Assembly (NCBI GenBank): GCA_025934635.1
Contig: JAICWX010000064.1
Location: forward strand, 1-33,737
Direction of reading: 5' to 3'
Source of the DNA: Streptosporangiaceae bacterium
GTDB lineage: Bacteria; Actinomycetota; Actinomycetes; Streptosporangiales; Streptosporangiaceae
DNA length: 33,737 nucleotides
Positions 1 to 7,027 of the stretch are shown here, one piece after another. The translations under genes and the position numbers were made by a program. Numbering within the stretch: position 1 is the stretch's first letter; the number at the start of each line of letters is the position of its first letter. The notes below the pieces were generated by a model. It was not told the origin of the DNA and ran no database searches. It saw nothing but the letters and a program-made list of their open reading frames with translations.

Positions 1-1
1 C

Positions 2-862
2 GTGGCCGAAGCCGGCGACGGGATCAGCGTCCCCGGCCTGTCCGGCCGCCTGTCCCTGACCGCCTTCGGCGGCGACTCCCGCTGGACCGGCTACGCCCTG
101 ATCAGCGGCCACTGGTACGCGACCGGCAGCGATCAAGTCGTGGTGAACACCCCCTTCCTCACCGCGACCGGCACCGCGGTGGGGGACAGCTACACCCTCA
201 CCTCCGGCGGCCGGCGCCTCACGGTGCGGATCGCCGGCCAGGTCTTCGACCCGTCCGGCGGCAACCCAGAACTCATCGGCCGCCTGTCCGCCCTGGCCAG
301 CCTGGATCCGCAGCTGGCCGCGACCCAGTACGACGTCGCGCTCACACCAGGCACCGACGCCACCGCCTACGCGTCCGCCCTCGGCCGCGCCCTCGGTCCG
401 GATTACCAGGCCAGCGCCACGTCGGACAGCTCACCGGAACTGCTGGCCGTCATCGGCCTGGTCGGCGCGCTCATGCTGCTGCTGGCCGCGGTGGCCGGCC
501 TCGGCGTCCTCAACACGGTCGTCCTCCAGATCAGGGAGCGGGTGCACGACCTCGGCGTGTTCAAGGCGGTCGGCATGACCCCCCGGCAGACCATGGCCAT
601 GGTGGTCTGCTCGGTCGCGGGCACCGGCCTGGCCGCCGGCCTGGTCGCCATCCCGGCCGGCATCGCGCTGCACCACGCGGTGCTGCCGGTGATGGGCCAC
701 GCCGCCCAGACCGACATCCCCGCCGCGGTCCTGCACGCCTACCAGCCCGGGGAGATCGTCCTGCTCGCCCTGGCCGGCCTGCTCATCGCCGTCGCCGGCG
801 CCCTCGCCCCCGCCAGCTGGGCCGCCCGCACCCGCACCGCCTCCGCCCTCCGGGCTGAATAG
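2..862 (+). CDS. FtsX-type ABC transporter permease, C-terminal part (5' truncated by window)
   Basis: The reading frame is open from the window edge, so only the last 286 or so residues are seen. The first ~140 residues look like the extracytoplasmic MacB-type domain of FtsX permeases. A hydrophobic segment follows at about residues 150-172 (VIGLVGALMLLLAAVAGLGV), then the family's cytoplasmic stretch VLQIRERVHDLGVFKAVGMTPRQ, given here in two parts as VLQIRERVHDLG and VFKAVGMTPRQ. Two more membrane segments lie near residues 200-225 and 250-272, and the protein ends in the usual basic tail. In this family the permease works with a LolD/MacB-type ATPase to export or mechanically move lipids, peptides or cell-wall enzymes. 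The ATPase would be upstream, outside the window. The GTG at base 2 is probably an internal Val codon rather than the true start. The last 124 bases overlap the convergent DksA-like gene. Confidence 0.85.
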   Translation: MAEAGDGISVPGLSGRLSLTAFGGDSRWTGYALISGHWYATGSDQVVVNTPFLTATGTAVGDSYTLTSGGRRLTVRIAGQVFDPSGGNPELIGRLSALASLDPQLAATQYDVALTPGTDATAYASALGRALGPDYQASATSDSSPELLAVIGLVGALMLLLAAVAGLGVLNTVVLQIRERVHDLGVFKAVGMTPRQTMAMVVCSVAGTGLAAGLVAIPAGIALHHAVLPVMGHAAQTDIPAAVLHAYQPGEIVLLALAGLLIAVAGALAPASWAARTRTASALRAE

Positions 863-1209
863 GGGGCGCCGGATAAGGACCGGCGTCCCGCGCAGCGGAT
901 GCACGTCGTCGCGGCCGGGCGGGCCGCCAGTCGTTCGGTCCCGATCGGCTGCCCGCACCGGCCGCACACCCCGTACCGCCCGGCCGCCAACCGGGCCAGC
1001 GCCGCGTCGACCGCCGCCACCTGCTCCCGCGCCGCCTCGAGCAGGGCGGCGGCGTGCTGCCGCTCAAAAGCCAGCGTCGCCCCCTCCGGATCGTGCTCGT
1101 CATCGGTCCCCGCCGCACTAGCCGCCTCCGCCAGCCCCGCGAACTCCCGCTCCAGCGCCACCACCCGCTCCCGCGCCCGCCGCCCCTCCTCCTCCAGCCG
1201 CTCCCGCAC
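739..1209 (-). CDS. DksA/TraR-family C4 zinc-finger protein
   Basis: The N-terminal half (residues ~1-75) is highly charged and predicted coiled coil. It is followed by a four-cysteine zinc finger, CGRC at residues 82-85 and CIRC at 103-106, with the typical RYGVCGRCG and TTCIRCAG contexts of the DksA/TraR family. Such proteins can bind RNA polymerase through the secondary channel, although many small actinobacterial members have no tested role. I chose the GTG at 1209 because GGAGGT lies six bases upstream. An in-frame GTG at 1233 would add eight residues but has no such site. The tail of about 50 residues after the finger is longer than usual and runs antisense through the last 124 bases of the neighbouring permease gene. 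The real conserved domain ends near base 890. The family call is firm; the regulatory role is inference. Confidence 0.8.
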   Translation of the reverse strand: MRERLEEEGRRARERVVALEREFAGLAEAASAAGTDDEHDPEGATLAFERQHAAALLEAAREQVAAVDAALARLAAGRYGVCGRCGQPIGTERLAARPAATTCIRCAGRRSLSGAPYSARRAEAVRVRAAQLAGARAPATAMSRPARASRTISPGW

Positions 1210-1389
1210 CAGGTCACCTCCACCCTCTGCCACGCGCCGCCGCGTTGCGCTGCTTCAAGTGTTCTTCATGTTGGCTGGCTAGCCTCCATTCGCGAAGCCG
1301 GAACGAGGCCGGAGCGAGCACGGAGTCTCAGAGGCTACGGAGAGGGTTCGCGCAGGGATTCCCGAATACGCGACCACAGAATGGATTAC

Positions 1390-1734
1390 ATGAGCAGTAA
1401 AGACCGAGACGGGATCCACCAGGCCATCGCGGCCAGGGAACGCGGCCGGGGCAAGGTCAGGTCGGCCACTACCGCGGTCACCGTGGCCAGCGTGGTCGCG
1501 GCTGGCGCGGTCGCCCTGGTCCTGCCCGGATCCACGCACACCGCCAGCGCGTCCACCTCCGCCGGCTCTACGAGCTCCGGGTCCACCAGCTCGGGCTCCA
1601 CGAGCTCCGGGTCCACCAGCTCCGGTTCCACCTCCACCGGATCGAGCTCGAGTTCTGGCTCCAGCGGCCTCCGCTCCGGCTCCTCGCCGTCCTCGAGTTC
1701 GGGCAGCAGCCAGGTCACCTCCGGCGGCTCGTGA
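1390..1734 (+). CDS. Ser/Gly/Thr-rich single-pass membrane protein (possible FMN-binding-protein stub)
   Basis: This small protein of 114 residues has a basic N-terminus, one hydrophobic segment (TAVTVASVVAAGAVALVLPG, about residues 28-47) and then only Ser, Thr and Gly. The low-complexity part includes five units of the pentapeptide GSTSS encoded by 15-base near-repeats at 1564-1638. The topology suggests a membrane anchor with an exported linker. It is the first gene of the ApbE, ferric-reductase-like, NuoF-like and ferredoxin operon, and its stop overlaps the apbE start. In related actinobacterial loci this position usually holds an FMN-binding-domain protein with the same anchor-plus-linker layout, but here the domain after the linker is missing. 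The ATG at 1381 is an alternative start; neither has a clear ribosome site. Expression is plausible because of the coupling, but function is unknown. Confidence 0.6.
   Translation: MSSKDRDGIHQAIAARERGRGKVRSATTAVTVASVVAAGAVALVLPGSTHTASASTSAGSTSSGSTSSGSTSSGSTSSGSTSTGSSSSSGSSGLRSGSSPSSSSGSSQVTSGGS
1564..1638 (+). repeat. Five 15-base near-identical tandem units (GSTSS linker)
   Basis: Units start at 1564, 1579, 1594, 1609 and 1624. Units 1 and 3, and units 2 and 4, are closer to each other, so the array also reads as a 30-base repeat. It stays in frame and encodes the Ser-rich linker. Such arrays expand and contract by slippage. Confidence 0.85.
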
Positions 1735-2726
1735 TGCTGCGGTCCGCCGTGGACCCGGTGGCGGATCCCGGTCCGGCCGGCGCCAGCTGGCGCGCCCTCG
1801 GCACGCTCGTCCACCTCCTGGTGACCGAACCTGCCCACCTCGGCCAGGCCCGCCAGCTCCTCACCGCCGACCTGGCCGACGTGGACGCGGCCTGCAGCCG
1901 CTTCCGCCCCGACTCCGAGCTCCGCACCCTCACCGGCGGCCGGCGGACCATAACCCCGCTGCTCGCCGAGGCCATCGCCGTCGCCCTGCGCGCGGCCCGG
2001 CTGACCGGGGGCGACGTCGACCCCACGGTCGGCGCCGCCATGTGCCGAGCCGGCTACGACCGCGACTTCGACCACCTCCCGCCCGATGCCCCCGCGCTGC
2101 GCCTCACCGTCCGCCGCGTGCCCGGCTGGCAGGAAATCCACCTGGACGGCCGGACGCTGATCACGCCCCCGGGCGTCCGGCTCGACCTGGGCGCCACCGC
2201 CAAGGCGTGGGCCGCGGATCGCTCCGCCGCCCGGATCGCGGCCCGCACCGGCGGTGGCGTCCTGGTCAGCCTGGGCGGCGACATCGCCGTCGCCGGGCCG
2301 GCGCCGGCCGCCGGCTGGCGGGTCCGGGTGCAGGACGTGACCGGCGCCCCCGAGGACCCGCCGGCCGGCCCCTACGCGCAGATCGCCATCCGCGACGGCG
2401 GCCTGGCCACCTCGAGCACCGCCGCGCGCCGCTGGCGGCGCGGCGGCGACGTGCTGCACCACATCCTCGACCCGCGCACCGGCCTGCCCGCCGAAGCCGT
2501 CTGGCGTACCGTCTCGGTCGCCGCCGGGAACTGCGCCGACGCCAACGCGGCCAGCACCGCCGCCATCATCCGCGGGCGCCGCGCGCTGGGCTGGCTGGCC
2601 CAGCTCGGCCTGCCCGCCCGCCTGGTCGACGCGACCGGCGCGGTCTTCACCGTGGCCGGCTGGCCCGAAGGCGGTCGCCGGGGCATGGATGACGTGAACA
2701 TGAAAGAGAACGGGGAAAGGGCCTGA
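1734..2726 (+). CDS. apbE: FAD:protein FMN transferase (ApbE family)
   Basis: ApbE enzymes take FMN from FAD and attach it covalently to a Thr or Ser of partner redox proteins outside the cytoplasm. The 330-residue length fits the family. Visible motifs are CSRFRPDSELRTL near residue 60, the DLGATAKAWAAD segment (the family's DLGxIAKGYAxD FAD/Mg site) near 150, SLGGDIAV near 178, HHILDPRTGLPA near 242 and the ADANAAST metal-site region near 268. No signal peptide or lipobox is seen, so the enzyme may act inside the cell or be anchored by a partner. A GTG at 1731 is an alternative start. It overlaps the upstream stop and its own TGA overlaps the next ATG, indicating translational coupling. No obvious flavinylation motif (D/S-G-A-T/S-A/Y-T type) was found in the four neighbouring proteins, so its target is unknown. 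Confidence 0.9.
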   Translation: MLRSAVDPVADPGPAGASWRALGTLVHLLVTEPAHLGQARQLLTADLADVDAACSRFRPDSELRTLTGGRRTITPLLAEAIAVALRAARLTGGDVDPTVGAAMCRAGYDRDFDHLPPDAPALRLTVRRVPGWQEIHLDGRTLITPPGVRLDLGATAKAWAADRSAARIAARTGGGVLVSLGGDIAVAGPAPAAGWRVRVQDVTGAPEDPPAGPYAQIAIRDGGLATSSTAARRWRRGGDVLHHILDPRTGLPAEAVWRTVSVAAGNCADANAASTAAIIRGRRALGWLAQLGLPARLVDATGAVFTVAGWPEGGRRGMDDVNMKENGERA

Positions 2727-3328
2727 TGAATACCGCGTTCTGGTACGCCAGCCGCGCGACGGGCATCGTCTCGCTGCTGCTGCTGACCGCCGTCCTGGTG
2801 CTCGGCATCCTGGTCAGCCGGCAGGGCCGGCTACCCGGCCTGCCGAGGTTCGCGGTGACCGGCATCCACCGCAACCTCTCGCTGCTCTCGGTGGCGTTCA
2901 TCGCGGTGCACGTCGTCACGGCGGTGCTCGACAGCTACGTGCACATCCCGCTGCTGTCCGCGGTGATCCCGTTCGCGTCGGGGTACGAGCGGCTGTGGCT
3001 GGGCCTGGGCGCGATCTCGGTGGACCTGATGATCGCCATGATCGTGACCAGCCTGCTCCGCGGCCGGATGAACCGGACCGTCTGGCGCGCCGTCCACCTG
3101 CTCGCCTACGCCAGCTGGCCGGTCGCGTTCGCGCACAGCCTCGGCTCGAGCACCGACCTGCACCAGGGCTGGCTGCTCTTCCTGGCCTTCGGCTGCGCGC
3201 TGGCCGTCGCGGCGGCGGTAATCTGGCGGCTGGCTCACGCGGCCCGGCAGGTGCCCAGGGCCGCCCGCGTCGCCGAGGTCTTCGCCCAGCCCCGCCCCGC
3301 CCCGCGCAGCAAGGCGGCGTCCCGATGA
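2726..3328 (+). CDS. Ferric-reductase-like bis-heme transmembrane protein
   Basis: The protein has 200 residues and about six predicted membrane helices. Four histidines are spaced as in ferric reductase/NADPH oxidase membrane domains: H48 and H62 in one helix (13 residues between) and H124 and H137 in another (12 between). This is the pattern that holds two b hemes stacked across the membrane. The protein lacks the cytoplasmic FAD/NADPH domains of the larger enzymes, so electrons must come from separate proteins. The next two genes, a NuoF-like flavoprotein and a ferredoxin, are the obvious candidates. Start and stop overlap both neighbours by ATGA, so the operon is tightly coupled. The basic Pro/Ala-rich C-terminus probably faces the cytoplasm. 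Electron transfer across the membrane is inferred from the heme spacing; the acceptor is unknown. Confidence 0.88.
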   Translation: MNTAFWYASRATGIVSLLLLTAVLVLGILVSRQGRLPGLPRFAVTGIHRNLSLLSVAFIAVHVVTAVLDSYVHIPLLSAVIPFASGYERLWLGLGAISVDLMIAMIVTSLLRGRMNRTVWRAVHLLAYASWPVAFAHSLGSSTDLHQGWLLFLAFGCALAVAAAVIWRLAHAARQVPRAARVAEVFAQPRPAPRSKAASR

Positions 3329-4638
3329 CCGCGGCGACCAACGAGATGACGGCACCAGGCGGGGCGGCCCGGCAGGCTGCTGCCGGGCTGCCCCGCCTGC
3401 TGCCGAGGGCCCCCGAGGACCTGCAGGCCCACCTGGCCCGGTACGGCATCCTCCCGTACCGCGGGCGGCCCGGGGAGCTGATCGGCGACCTCGAAGCGTC
3501 CGGCCTGACCGGCCGGGGCGGCGCGGCCTTCCCGGTCTACCGCAAGCTGGCCGTGGTGGCCCGCTCCCGCCAGGCCCGCAAGGTCATCGCGGCCAACGGG
3601 GCGGAGAGCGAGCCGGCCAGCCGCAAGGACGAGCTGCTGCTGCGGATCGCGCCGAACCTGGTCCTCGACGGGCTGCAACTGGCCGCCGAGGCGATCGGCG
3701 CCACCGAGGCGCACCTGTACCTGCATACCGCCCCCGGCCCGCGGATCCTCCGCGCCCTGGCCGAACGTTCCTCCCGCCGCCTGGACCTTCTCCCTGTCAC
3801 CATCACCCAGGCCCCGCCGCGGTTCCTGGCCGGCCAGGAAACCGCGCTGATCAACCGCCTCGGCGGCGGCCCCGCGCTGCCTACCTTCCAGCCGCCGCGG
3901 GTCAGCGAGCGCGGCCTGGGCGGCGCCCCCACCCTGGTGCAGAACGCCGAGACGCTGGCCCACCTGGCGCTGATCGCCCGCTACGGCCCGCGCTGGTTCC
4001 GCGCCGTCGGCACCCCGGACGAACCGGGCAGCATGCTCACCACCGTCTACCGTCCCGGCGCCCGGACGGAGATCCACGAGGTGGCGACCGGCACGCCGCT
4101 GCGCGCCCTGCTCGGCGACGGCCCGGAAACCCGGGCCTGGCTGGTCGGCGGCTACCACGGCGCCTGGCTGCCGCTGCCTTCGGCGAAGGAGCTCACCCTG
4201 GACCGGGCCTCGCTGCGCCGGTTCGGCGCGGCACCGGGCGCGGGCGTGCTGGCCGCGCTGCCGTCGGACCGGTGCGGCCTGGCCGAGACGGCCCGGGTGG
4301 TCGGCTACCTGGCCGCCGAGTCGGCCGGCCAGTGCGGTCCCTGCCTGAACGGGCTGCCCCGGATCGCGGCTGCCCTGGCCGAACTGGCCGGCGCCGGTCA
4401 CCGCACGCAAGTCCGCGCCGACCTGGAACGCTGGTCCGGCCTGGTCATCGGCCGCGGCGCCTGCAGCCACCCGGACGGCACCGTGCGCTTCGTCCGCAGC
4501 GCGCTGCGGGTGTTCGCCCCCGAGATCGACCGCCACGCCCGCGGCCAGTGCTCTGCCCCCAACCACGGGGCCACGGACCGCACGCCGTTCCTGCCCCTCC
4601 CGGACCGCCGGCCCACCAGCGAACAGGACTGGATCTGA
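3325..4638 (+). CDS. NuoF/RnfC-like flavin and Fe-S oxidoreductase subunit
   Basis: This 437-residue protein resembles the 51-kDa NADH-binding subunit of complex I. It has a Gly-rich loop GRGGAAFP near residue 65, the FMN-site motif NGAESEPASRKDE near 91-103, an SLBB-like segment near 240-290 and a C-terminal Fe-S region. In NuoF that region has Cys-x2-Cys-x2-Cys plus a distant Cys. Here the sequence is ESAGQCGPC, so the first ligand position is Ala334 and only Cys337, Cys340 and Cys380 remain (GACSHPDG). The cluster may be three-ligand or use another residue. The ATG overlaps the upstream stop and the ferredoxin starts two bases after this stop. The likely job is to take electrons from NAD(P)H or a ferredoxin and pass them to the bis-heme membrane protein. 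That role is inferred from family and context. Confidence 0.85.
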   Translation: MTAATNEMTAPGGAARQAAAGLPRLLPRAPEDLQAHLARYGILPYRGRPGELIGDLEASGLTGRGGAAFPVYRKLAVVARSRQARKVIAANGAESEPASRKDELLLRIAPNLVLDGLQLAAEAIGATEAHLYLHTAPGPRILRALAERSSRRLDLLPVTITQAPPRFLAGQETALINRLGGGPALPTFQPPRVSERGLGGAPTLVQNAETLAHLALIARYGPRWFRAVGTPDEPGSMLTTVYRPGARTEIHEVATGTPLRALLGDGPETRAWLVGGYHGAWLPLPSAKELTLDRASLRRFGAAPGAGVLAALPSDRCGLAETARVVGYLAAESAGQCGPCLNGLPRIAAALAELAGAGHRTQVRADLERWSGLVIGRGACSHPDGTVRFVRSALRVFAPEIDRHARGQCSAPNHGATDRTPFLPLPDRRPTSEQDWI

Positions 4639-4640
4639 CG

Positions 4641-4871
4641 ATGGCAGAAACCCTCCGGGTGAACCCGGTCGCCTGCACCGGCCACGGCGTCTGCGCCGAG
4701 CTCCTCCCCGAGCTCATCGCCGTCGACGAATGGGGCTACCCCCTCCTCGACCCCGGCCCGGTACCGGCAAAACTTGAACGCGAGGCACGACGAGCCGTCT
4801 CCGCCTGCCCCGCGCTGGCGCTCAGGCTCGCACGGGCAGAAGAGCCGGCTCGTTCGGTGGGAAGGTCTTAA
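4641..4871 (+). CDS. CxxHxxC-type 3Fe-4S/4Fe-4S ferredoxin
   Basis: A 76-residue single-cluster ferredoxin with Cys12, His15, Cys18 and then Cys56-Pro57. The CxxHxxC...CP pattern matches mycobacterial and other actinobacterial ferredoxins in which the second cluster ligand of an ordinary four-Cys site is replaced, often giving a 3Fe-4S cluster or a labile ligand site. The acidic stretch between the cluster motifs is typical. Many relatives serve cytochromes P450, but no P450 is near. Its place as last gene of the ferric-reductase-like/NuoF-like operon, two bases after the upstream stop, suggests it is the soluble electron carrier of that system. The basic tail after residue 62 is not conserved in the family. 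Confidence 0.9.
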   Translation: MAETLRVNPVACTGHGVCAELLPELIAVDEWGYPLLDPGPVPAKLEREARRAVSACPALALRLARAEEPARSVGRS

Positions 4872-4876
4872 TGGTC

Positions 4877-5839
4877 TTAAAGGACGTCGTGGCCCGGGCG
4901 GGGTTCGGCCGGCACCGCGGGAATGGTTCCCAGCCGTCCGGCCTGGAAGTCCTCGAAAGCCTGCTGCAGCTCCGCGCGGGTGTTCATGACGAACGGCCCG
5001 TACGCCGCCACCGGCTCCCGGATCGGCTCGCCGCCGAGCAGCAAGATGTCCAGCTCGGTCCGGGCGGCGAACGTGATCGCGTCGCCGGCCCCGAACACCG
5101 CCAGCTGCCCCATCTTCACCGGGCGCTTCTCCGCCCCGACAGTTCCGCTTCCCGCCAGCACGTACGCCAGCGAGTTGAAGTCGGCCCGCCACGGCAGCCG
5201 CACCTGCGCGCCGGCCGAGACGGTCGCGTGCACCAGCGAGATCGGCGTGTGCGTGATCCCCGGCCCCGCGTGCCCGTCGAATTCACCGGCGATGACCCGC
5301 AGCAGCGCCCCGCCGTCGCCCGAGGACAGCAGCGCGACCTGCCCGGCCCGGATGTCCTGGTACCGCGGCGGCGTCATCTTCAGCCGGGCCGGCAGGTTCA
5401 CCCACAGCTGGAACCCGTGGAACAGCCCGCCGCTCATCACGAGCTCCTCCGGCGGCGCCTCGATGTGCAGCAGGCCGCCGCCCGCGGTCATCCACTGGGT
5501 GTCGCCGTTGGTGATCAGCCCGCCGCCGCCGTTGGAGTCCTGGTGACGGAAGGTGCCGTCGATGATGTAAGTGACGGTCTCGAAGCCGCGGTGCGGGTGC
5601 CACGCGGTGCCCTTGGGCTCACCGGGGCCGTAGTCGACCTCGCCCATCTGGTCCATGTGGATGAACGGGTCGAGCCGCACCAGGTCCACGCCGGCGAAGG
5701 CGCGCCGGACCGGGAATCCCTCGCCCTCGTAGCCGGACGGCGCGGTCGTCACCGAGGTGACCTTCCGCTCGGCCCGGGTGACGTCGGGCTCCGGCACCCG
5801 CGGCAGCACGAGGATGTCGTCGACGGTGATCGCTGGCAT
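4877..5839 (-). CDS. Pirin family protein (bicupin)
   Basis: The protein has 320 residues, the full pirin length, with the N-terminal cupin metal site intact: His81 and His83 in HPHRGFETVTY, His125 and Glu127 in LLHIEAPPE. The second cupin (residues ~175-290) lacks metal ligands, as usual. Pirins bind Fe(II), and some act as quercetin 2,3-dioxygenases or redox-sensitive cofactors; the substrate cannot be told from sequence. The start is secure because AAGGAGG lies six bases upstream of the ATG. The gene is monocistronic and convergent with the ferredoxin gene, five bases from its stop, and divergent from the purM-like gene. A TAAGCT hexamer on the minus strand (bases 5863-5868) is a possible -10 element. 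Confidence 0.9.
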   Translation of the reverse strand: MPAITVDDILVLPRVPEPDVTRAERKVTSVTTAPSGYEGEGFPVRRAFAGVDLVRLDPFIHMDQMGEVDYGPGEPKGTAWHPHRGFETVTYIIDGTFRHQDSNGGGGLITNGDTQWMTAGGGLLHIEAPPEELVMSGGLFHGFQLWVNLPARLKMTPPRYQDIRAGQVALLSSGDGGALLRVIAGEFDGHAGPGITHTPISLVHATVSAGAQVRLPWRADFNSLAYVLAGSGTVGAEKRPVKMGQLAVFGAGDAITFAARTELDILLLGGEPIREPVAAYGPFVMNTRAELQQAFEDFQAGRLGTIPAVPAEPRPGHDVL

Positions 5840-5943
5840 GGCGTCCTCCTTGGATCAGCTCAGCTTAACTGCCCGTCCTAACAATGATTGAAAGTTCAAA
5901 TATTCCGAACGGGCCAGCCATCCCTGGTACTGCCACTGCTCGT

Positions 5944-5949
5944 TACCAT
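5944..5949 (+). promoter_or_regulatory. -10 element (TACCAT) of a probable leaderless transcript
   Basis: TACCAT ends seven bases before the ATG at 5957 and there is no Shine-Dalgarno sequence. This fits transcription beginning at or beside the start codon. It favours 5957 over the in-frame ATG at 5948, which lies inside the hexamer. Confidence 0.55.
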
Positions 5950-5956
5950 GGCGCCC

Positions 5957-7024
5957 ATGGATCCCTACGCGAGCGCGGGCGTTGACGAAGAGCGCGAACA
6001 GGAAGTCTTCGCCAAGGCGATGCGCCCGTGGCTGTCGAAAACGGCGGTGCGGTCCTCGCTGGTGACCAGCATCACCGGGCTGGCCAGCGGCTACTTCGCC
6101 ACCTTGATGCACATCCCGCCCGGCCCGCCGATCGCGCTCACCACCGACGGGGTGGGCACCAAGATCCTGCTGGCCCGGGAGGCGAACCGGTGGGAGCCGG
6201 TCGGGATCGACGTGGTGGCCAACAACGTCAACGACGTGATCTGCACCGGCGCGGTGCCGCTGGCGCTGCTCGACTACATCGCCACCGACCGCATCGACGC
6301 GGCCGTGCTCGAGGACGTGGCCCGCGGCCTGTACCGGGGGGCCGACGAGGCCGGCATCGCCATCCCCGGCGGGGAGATCGCGCAGATCGGCGCGATGCTG
6401 GCGAGTTCGGCCGGCGGCGGCCCGATGATGGACCTGGTCGGCACGGCGGTCGGCGCGATCCCCGCGGGCCGCAACCCGGTGGACGGGTCCCGGGTCGAGC
6501 CGGGGGATACCGTCCTGGCCCTGCCCAGCTCCGGCCTGCACAGCAACGGCTTCTCGCTCGCCCGGCGCGCGCTCGGCTCGCGTACCTCTGATCACCTGGA
6601 CGCGCTGCTCGCGCCGACCCGGATCTACGTCCGGGCCGTCGACGCGCTGTGGGAGGCGGGCGTGGTGCCGCGGGGGCTGGCCCACATCTCCGGCGGCGGC
6701 CTGCTCAACGTCACCCGGCTGGCCGCCGACGTGTCGTACGTCCTGGACGCGCTGCCGCCCGCGCCGGAGATCTTCGGCCAGATCGCCGCGGCCGGCGACG
6801 TCCCGGTGGCGACCATGTTCGCCACCTTCAACATGGGCACCGGCTTCTGCGTCGTCGTTCACCCGTCCGAGGTGGACGCGGCCGTCGACGCGCTGCGCGG
6901 CGCGGGCGCGGAGCCGGCCGTGGCCGGCTCGGTCACCGACCGCCCCGGCAAGTACGTGACGATCCCGGCCGTGGGACTGGTGGGCCGCGGCGACGCCTTC
7001 GAGGCAGTGCACGATAACGTCTAG
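5957..7024 (+). CDS. purM: PurM-like phosphoribosylformylglycinamidine cyclo-ligase (AIR synthase family)
   Basis: PurM closes the imidazole ring in purine synthesis, converting FGAM and ATP to AIR. The 355-residue protein shows the family's landmarks: YASAGVD at the N-terminus, TTDGVGTKI, GIDVVANNVNDVICTG, PGGEIAQ, SSGLHSNGFSL, HISGGGLLNV and FNMGTGFCV. Some sites differ from housekeeping PurM: the Gly-rich GGFGxLF loop is GLASGYFATL, and GGETAEMPGMY is replaced by GGEIAQIGAML. This looks like a divergent branch or paralogue. Purine genes are absent around it. Instead it leads a four-gene run with an M20 dipeptidase, a NudC-like enzyme and an alditol oxidase. It could be the genome's only PurM or an AIR-synthase-like enzyme with another substrate. 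Confidence 0.8.
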   Translation: MDPYASAGVDEEREQEVFAKAMRPWLSKTAVRSSLVTSITGLASGYFATLMHIPPGPPIALTTDGVGTKILLAREANRWEPVGIDVVANNVNDVICTGAVPLALLDYIATDRIDAAVLEDVARGLYRGADEAGIAIPGGEIAQIGAMLASSAGGGPMMDLVGTAVGAIPAGRNPVDGSRVEPGDTVLALPSSGLHSNGFSLARRALGSRTSDHLDALLAPTRIYVRAVDALWEAGVVPRGLAHISGGGLLNVTRLAADVSYVLDALPPAPEIFGQIAAAGDVPVATMFATFNMGTGFCVVVHPSEVDAAVDALRGAGAEPAVAGSVTDRPGKYVTIPAVGLVGRGDAFEAVHDNV

Positions 7025-7027
7025 TTC

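Noticed and set aside
2995..3324. In-frame extension upstream of the NuoF-like gene
   Set aside because: It overlaps the membrane-protein gene, is Arg/Pro-rich nonsense, and the ATG at 3325 gives a normal N-terminus and ATGA coupling.
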